Position numbers and translations under genes: made by a program. From Myxococcota bacterium (GTDB taxonomy: Bacteria; Myxococcota_C; UBA6777), in NCBI GenBank assembly GCA_963169055.1, contig CAUJFU010000430.1, forward strand, positions 1 to 17,544: a DNA stretch of 17,544 bases, given 5' to 3'. Below the pieces are notes generated by a model, which saw only the letters and a program-made list of their open reading frames with translations, did no database searches and was not told where the DNA came from. This document shows positions 13,240 through 17,544 of the stretch, one piece after another. Positions within the stretch are counted from its first letter, which is position 1, and each line of letters begins with the position of its first letter.

Positions 13240-15099
13240 ATGGAACGCAAGATCGAACCCGGACACGTCATCGTCCAAGGCAAATACAAACTGGTGCGCC
13301 ATCTCTCGCGTGGAGGACAAGCCGATGTCTGGGAAGCCGAACAGACCGGCATCGCAGGATTTCGCAAAAGTGTCGTCCTCAAATTATTGCGTTCCGATCG
13401 GGATTTTACCAGCGAAGCCCAACGTGTCCTGCTCCAAGAAGCCCGACTCGCCGCCCAACTCCAACACCCCGATATCGTCGAGATCTATGACGTCGGCCAA
13501 GAAGACGATATCGTCTATATCGCGATGGAGCGGATCGACGGGGCCGATCTGCGCGTGGTGATGGATCGCTGCTGGGCCTCTTGGAAACGCCCCTTGCCTT
13601 GGCCACTTGCGGTTCGTTTCGGGGCGCGCATCGCCCGCGCCCTCCAACACGCCCACCAAAAATGCGGCATGGATGGTCGTTCCCTTGGTCTGGTTCACCG
13701 CGATCTCAAACCCGCCAACGTGATCCTTGCCCGCGAAGGCTTCCTGAAGCTGATCGACTTCGGTATCGCCAAAAGCTACAACATCACGCAGAAAAATTCG
13801 GAAGTTCTCAAAGGCACTGCGGCGTATATGTCACCCGAACAGATCTTAGGACAAGCTCTGGATGGGCGCTCCGATATCTTCTCGCTCGGCTCGATCTTGT
13901 ATGAGCTTTGTACGCACATCCGCCCGTTTGAACCCACAGAAGGCGGGATGGGCGCGCAGATCTTCGCCGTCGTGGATCACAACCAACCTCCAATGCGCAC
14001 CCACCGTCCAGATATCCCCGAAGCTCTCGATGCAATCGTCGCCCGTATGCTGCACAAAGACCGAGAACATCGCTTTCTCGACGCACGCCAAACCTACCGC
14101 GCCCTCGAACAGCTTTTGCGCGCCCACCAGATATTTCTCGAACAAGACGATCTTGCAGAGTTTTTTGAAGACTTGATCACAGGCCAAGCCATCCAAGGAG
14201 ATCGCTTTTCGCCCCCGCACGATCGCGCTTACCTTTTGGGAACAGAAGTCGCTCTGGAGTCTTCTGCCCCTTCTGCTCGCACGCTGTGGAATTCCCCTTC
14301 TGCCGACGATTGGGCCGCCTCAACCCAGATCGACTCCTCTTCGGGAGACGACTGGAGCGCCGCCCCCTACGCCCAACCTCCCGCACCGAACAGCCCCTAC
14401 AACGAAGCCCTCTCTCATCCTCCCTACCTCCAAGCCCCCGCCGCACCGTCCGCCCAAGACTGGGAAGTCGCTACACAGATCGCACCCTCTTGGGCGATCC
14501 AACCGCCCGAACCATCGGCTCCCACAACACCTTCTCTCGAAAACACTCTTCCTGACGACGAAAGCGCGCTGGCCTCATGGAGCGAGATCAAAGCCGTCTC
14601 ACTCCCTCTTTTTACCGAAGCCACCGCCGAAGAACCCTCCTATCAACCCGACGCCTCCAACCGCTCAACCCACCGGCCCAAGCCCCCCTCCGACGACCGC
14701 ACACACATCGAGATCCAATCCTTCGGAGTACTCGAGGCCATCCACCCCCCCGCGTATCTCACCGCCTCTCCAAAAGCCCATCCTTCTCCCATCCACCAAG
14801 CTGCTTCCGAAGATGGACTCCCAGCCCTTGAGCGCCCCTCTGCTCTTTTACGCCCAACCCCTTCCACCAAAGAACTCGACCCCTTTACTCCTCTCCAAGA
14901 ACTCCCCACCCAAGAGATGCTCCCTGTGCGCGACCATCTCAAACAAGAAACTCACCCGAAATCCCCCAAAGCCTCCGAATCACCGACCTTTCGTTCGATA
15001 TCTCGTACTCCCAAAAGCAAAGGGCGTGCGTTCTTGTGGTGGAGTCTCGGTCTGATTGTTTTGTTAGGAAGCCTTGCGCTCTGGCTGTGGGGGACTTGA
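13240..15099 (+). CDS. Ser/Thr kinase 2 with a C-terminal membrane anchor
   Basis: This is a 619-residue eukaryote-like Ser/Thr kinase. The kinase domain (about 16-295) is complete: loop SRGGQADVW, Lys48 (VVLK), Glu67, catalytic loop HRDLKPAN (153-160, with Asp155 and Lys157), DFG (173-175) and SPEQ (198-201). A 300-residue disordered Pro/Ser/Ala-rich linker follows. It contains recurring Asp-Trp motifs (ADDWAASTQI, GDDWSAA, AQDWEVATQI) and many SP/TP sites that could be phosphorylated. A single hydrophobic segment (597-617) ends two residues before the stop, so the protein should be tail-anchored with essentially no periplasmic part. The sequence GFRKSVVLK resembles kinase 1. The ATG at 13240 has only an imperfect purine-rich site upstream (AGGTAGG, GAGAAG). 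The activating signal must come from cytoplasmic or membrane partners. Substrates are unknown. Confidence 0.93.
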   Translation: MERKIEPGHVIVQGKYKLVRHLSRGGQADVWEAEQTGIAGFRKSVVLKLLRSDRDFTSEAQRVLLQEARLAAQLQHPDIVEIYDVGQEDDIVYIAMERIDGADLRVVMDRCWASWKRPLPWPLAVRFGARIARALQHAHQKCGMDGRSLGLVHRDLKPANVILAREGFLKLIDFGIAKSYNITQKNSEVLKGTAAYMSPEQILGQALDGRSDIFSLGSILYELCTHIRPFEPTEGGMGAQIFAVVDHNQPPMRTHRPDIPEALDAIVARMLHKDREHRFLDARQTYRALEQLLRAHQIFLEQDDLAEFFEDLITGQAIQGDRFSPPHDRAYLLGTEVALESSAPSARTLWNSPSADDWAASTQIDSSSGDDWSAAPYAQPPAPNSPYNEALSHPPYLQAPAAPSAQDWEVATQIAPSWAIQPPEPSAPTTPSLENTLPDDESALASWSEIKAVSLPLFTEATAEEPSYQPDASNRSTHRPKPPSDDRTHIEIQSFGVLEAIHPPAYLTASPKAHPSPIHQAASEDGLPALERPSALLRPTPSTKELDPFTPLQELPTQEMLPVRDHLKQETHPKSPKASESPTFRSISRTPKSKGRAFLWWSLGLIVLLGSLALWLWGT

Positions 15100-15119
15100 T
15101 GCAGCTCGATGATTTTGAC

Positions 15120-15161
15120 GCTCTGCAACGACAGAGCCATACAAGATCGCTCAAGATGGCT
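15120..15161 (+). other. Overlapping alternative hairpins after kinase 2
   Basis: GCTCTG/CAGAGC with loop CAACGA (15120-15137) overlaps a second pairing AGCCAT/ATGGCT (15135-15140 with 15156-15161), so only one can form at a time. There is no T-run, so this is not an intrinsic terminator. It lies in the 193-bp leader of kinase 3. Confidence 0.3.
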
Positions 15162-15181
15162 GTAGAGAAGCGAATACAACA

Positions 15182-15260
15182 CGATGGCCCCCGCGCTACG
15201 GAGCAATCCAACGATGAGCTGAAGTGGTGGGGGGCGAATGCCGATGGCCCCCGCGCTACG
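15182..15260 (+). repeat. 19-bp direct repeat with 60-bp period before kinase 3
   Basis: CGATGGCCCCCGCGCTACG occurs at 15182-15200 and 15242-15260, each followed by a similar NAGC. The rest of the 60-bp interval is not conserved. The repeat lies entirely between kinase 2 and kinase 3. Function is unknown: a decayed tandem duplication or paired binding sites are both possible. Confidence 0.8.
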
Positions 15261-15292
15261 CAGCGATCACAGCGCTGTTTTGGAGATGTTGG

Positions 15293-17503
15293 ATGACCAC
15301 CACAGAGAAGACACTCTGCCCTCGGTGCAAAGAAGACCTTTCTTCTTACCTCGCGATGAAGCCCGATCTTGGCTTTTGTTTGTTTTGCCAATTTCCTCTC
15401 ATGCCCGTTGCAGGGAAGTATCGGTTGCTCGAAGTGCTTGGAGAAGGTGGGTTCGGGATGGTGTATCGTGCGATGCACCTCACCATGCACCGAGACGCCG
15501 AGCGCGTCGTCAAGATCATGAAGCCCGAAGTCATGGAACAACTCGGCATGAAAGACCGCTTTTTGCGCGAGGTTCAAACCACATCGGCGCTCTCTCAACG
15601 CAATCCCCATATCGTCCGTGTATTCGATGATTTCGGTGAGATCCCCCGCCTCGGATACTTCTATGTGATGGAGTTTTTGAAGGGCGTCCCCCTCACCGAC
15701 TGCTTGGCTGATCGCTCGCAACTACCGCCGATATCGTGGTGCCTCGATGTCTTTGCCCAACTCTGCGACGCCATGCAAGCCGCCCACGAAGAGCAGATCG
15801 TCCACCGCGATCTCAAGCCCGACAACATCTTCTTGATCCATCACCGCCGCCGCGATAACTTTGTCAAAGTCCTTGACTTTGGTATCGCAAAGCCCCTTGA
15901 CAGCGCGACTTCCACAGGCGGACACAAAACACAAGGTCTCCTTGGCACTCCCTTTTATGTCGCCCCCGAACAGATCTCCAACGCCGCAAACCTCGATCAC
16001 CGCGCAGATATCTACGCGATGGGGATCATCCTCCACGAGTTGCTCACGGGCCAAATCCCCCTCGTCGATCCAAAAACCATCAAAGAACTCACCCTTCTTC
16101 AACTGATCTCCATGCGGATGATGAGCGACAAGATCCCACCTCTGCGGACCATCCGCCCCGATCGAGGCATCCCCGAAGGACTCGATCTCGCCGTCCAACG
16201 GGCATTATCACGCGATCCCCAACAACGCTTCCCTTCTGCCGAAGCCTTTTGGGCCGCACTCGAACCCTTTCAAAGCGATCTCGAAGGATACACCCTTCAA
16301 AAACCCGCAAGGATCGCAGGACTGACGGCAGCTTCAGACAGTACACGCCAAACTCCGCCCAAACATGCCATCGCCCTCGATCATACGGGACAAATGGACC
16401 TCAACACACCACGCACCACCCCCGCCATCCATACCGACGAACACGACAAACACCCGCCTATCCCCGCTTCATTTGGCCCCCTTCCCACCTCTACAGAAGC
16501 CGACCTCGACGCCATCGACGAAGAAACCATGGCGATCATACCCAACGCACCTTCTTCTGCCCAACGCTCCGCCCTTTCTCCACCCCCTCAACACACCGCA
16601 GCGCTCTCTTCTCCATCGTCTTCCGCAGCCCTTTTTTCTTCGCCACCTGCGGCGTCGCTCTCTTCTCCATCCTCCTCTTCCCCAAACAAAGCCACCTTCG
16701 GAGACAGACCTTCTTCCGCCCGCTCTGCCACGCTCGATCAAGGTAGCCGCCCCATCACGATCGCCACACCACCGTCCCCACAAACGATGCGCTCGCCTTC
16801 TTCGCGTGCAACGCTCGGAGATTCGGACGCCGTGGAGTCTCTCTCCCCTAAAAACAGATCCTTGGGTCTCTTCGCTGGGAGCGCCCTGTTTTTTGTCGCA
16901 GCCATCGGCATCGCTTACGCGATGGGCCTTTTTTCTAGCCCTCCACCGCGATCCAACGAACCGATCACCGCAGCCCTCGCAGACGCAGGCACCGCAAGAT
17001 GGGTTCCTTTCCCTGATATGGAAGTCCGACTTCCCGAAGAAAAATCCGCACCATCCACCGAGAGAGCGCCCGAGAGCTTGCCCGAAGCAGCCTCTCCCGA
17101 ACCGCAACCCGAACCCGCCCCAAGCACCGCCCCCCCCAAACCTCGGCAAAAGCGGATGCGCCGCAAGCCTTCGCGCCGCCTCCCCAAACAACCACCCGAT
17201 CCTCCCACCCCCACACCTCCCCCTCCACCCCCTCGAAAAGTCTCACCCTGTCCAGACGGGATCTGGATGGTGGTTTCTCCGCGTGTTCGACTCAGCGACA
17301 TCCTTCTTTCAGGAAATCAAAAAGCCACAAAGGCCGCAGACGGAAAAGGGTTTTGTCTTCCAAAAGGAATCAAAAAAGCCTCGCTCTCCCATCCCGGCTT
17401 TCACGAATGCCAGTTCAACGTCCCGCAAAAATCCCCATTCCGCGTACGAATGCGCGAACAAAGCGATGACGTCGTCGAGATGGATTATTGCCTCTCCAAA
17501 TAA
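15293..17503 (+). CDS. Ser/Thr kinase 3 with zinc ribbon and periplasmic domain
   Basis: This 736-residue eukaryote-like Ser/Thr kinase opens with a zinc-ribbon-like module, CPRC (9-12) and CLFC (29-32). The kinase domain (about 42-326) is complete: GEGGFGMVY (50-58), Lys74 (VVK), Glu93, HRDLKPDN (171-178), DFG (195-197) and APEQ (224-227). A Ser/Pro/Thr-rich disordered linker (330-520) leads to one membrane helix (about 524-545). The periplasmic part has a Pro/Glu stretch, an Arg/Lys/Pro-rich stalk (617-650) and a compact four-cysteine domain (650-736; Cys653, 688, 706, 733). Text such as LSHPGFHECQF suggests that this domain is a diverged PEGA-like fold. The ATG at 15293 is preferred because GGAG lies seven bases upstream and the protein then begins at the ribbon. 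The earlier in-frame start at 15224 falls in repeat sequence. Substrate and signal are unknown. Confidence 0.92.
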   Translation: MTTTEKTLCPRCKEDLSSYLAMKPDLGFCLFCQFPLMPVAGKYRLLEVLGEGGFGMVYRAMHLTMHRDAERVVKIMKPEVMEQLGMKDRFLREVQTTSALSQRNPHIVRVFDDFGEIPRLGYFYVMEFLKGVPLTDCLADRSQLPPISWCLDVFAQLCDAMQAAHEEQIVHRDLKPDNIFLIHHRRRDNFVKVLDFGIAKPLDSATSTGGHKTQGLLGTPFYVAPEQISNAANLDHRADIYAMGIILHELLTGQIPLVDPKTIKELTLLQLISMRMMSDKIPPLRTIRPDRGIPEGLDLAVQRALSRDPQQRFPSAEAFWAALEPFQSDLEGYTLQKPARIAGLTAASDSTRQTPPKHAIALDHTGQMDLNTPRTTPAIHTDEHDKHPPIPASFGPLPTSTEADLDAIDEETMAIIPNAPSSAQRSALSPPPQHTAALSSPSSSAALFSSPPAASLSSPSSSSPNKATFGDRPSSARSATLDQGSRPITIATPPSPQTMRSPSSRATLGDSDAVESLSPKNRSLGLFAGSALFFVAAIGIAYAMGLFSSPPPRSNEPITAALADAGTARWVPFPDMEVRLPEEKSAPSTERAPESLPEAASPEPQPEPAPSTAPPKPRQKRMRRKPSRRLPKQPPDPPTPTPPPPPPRKVSPCPDGIWMVVSPRVRLSDILLSGNQKATKAADGKGFCLPKGIKKASLSHPGFHECQFNVPQKSPFRVRMREQSDDVVEMDYCLSK

Positions 17504-17529
17504 TCTATCTCCTCAATCGTTGGTTTTTG

Positions 17530-17544
17530 TGGGGCGTTGCCCCA
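17530..17544 (+). terminator. Possible terminator hairpin at the right edge
   Basis: TGGGGC-GTT-GCCCCA forms a strong six-pair stem 27 bases after the kinase 3 stop. The window ends at the last stem base, so the T-run needed to confirm an intrinsic terminator cannot be seen. Confidence 0.45.

Overview
The window looks like a chromosomal segment from a member of the Myxococcota or a related deltaproteobacterial lineage (for example Bradymonadales). This is inferred from three large transmembrane eukaryote-like Ser/Thr kinases within 12 kb, one with the HRDVSPTN catalytic loop often seen in myxobacterial kinases, plus a TonB-dependent receptor (so an outer membrane) and housekeeping genes of bacterial type. 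I have no 16S or marker phylogeny, so the placement is moderate at best. I see no tRNA, rRNA, insertion sequence, integrase or CRISPR array.

Layout. Positions 1-553 carry no supported gene, only a 30-bp tandem repeat and small hairpins. A secreted zinc-dependent phospholipase C-like protein (554-1513, +) follows. Its 3' end has been tandemly duplicated as decaying 50-bp units, which run into an 85-nt fold at 1622-1706. Two minus-strand genes come next: a TPR protein (1711-2457) and tryptophanyl-tRNA synthetase (2599-3567). Divergent from trpS is a DUF58/VWA protein (3821-4978, +) whose domain is interrupted by a pair of membrane segments. After a 247-bp leader region come PEGA-domain kinase 1 (5226-7895) and a TonB-dependent receptor (8121-11081). 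A convergent unknown gene (11135-11908, -), a small membrane-anchored unknown (12036-12476), a DUF924 protein (12549-13154), kinase 2 (13240-15099, C-terminal anchor) and kinase 3 (15293-17503, zinc ribbon plus kinase plus periplasmic domain) complete the window. A GC-rich hairpin lies at the right edge.

Working together. trpS and the DUF924 protein appear to be ordinary genes. The three kinases are membrane-anchored sensors or scaffolds. Kinases 1 and 3 expose Pro/Arg-rich stalks and small domains in the periplasm, while kinase 2 has no periplasmic part. No PP2C phosphatase or FHA partner is visible, so the targets are unknown.

The most interesting signals are: (1) the leader of kinase 1, where a plausible promoter is followed by a compact three-way-junction fold ending just before the Shine-Dalgarno sequence, with a 9-nt direct repeat that allows a competing pairing; (2) a second strong three-way-junction fold at 1622-1706 and a weaker one before the DUF58 gene; (3) the membrane hairpin inserted inside the DUF58 domain; (4) C9 and C10 tracts at the start of the receptor gene and in the middle of kinase 1, which could be slippage-prone switches. 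All RNA folds were found by eye and no energies or alignments were computed.
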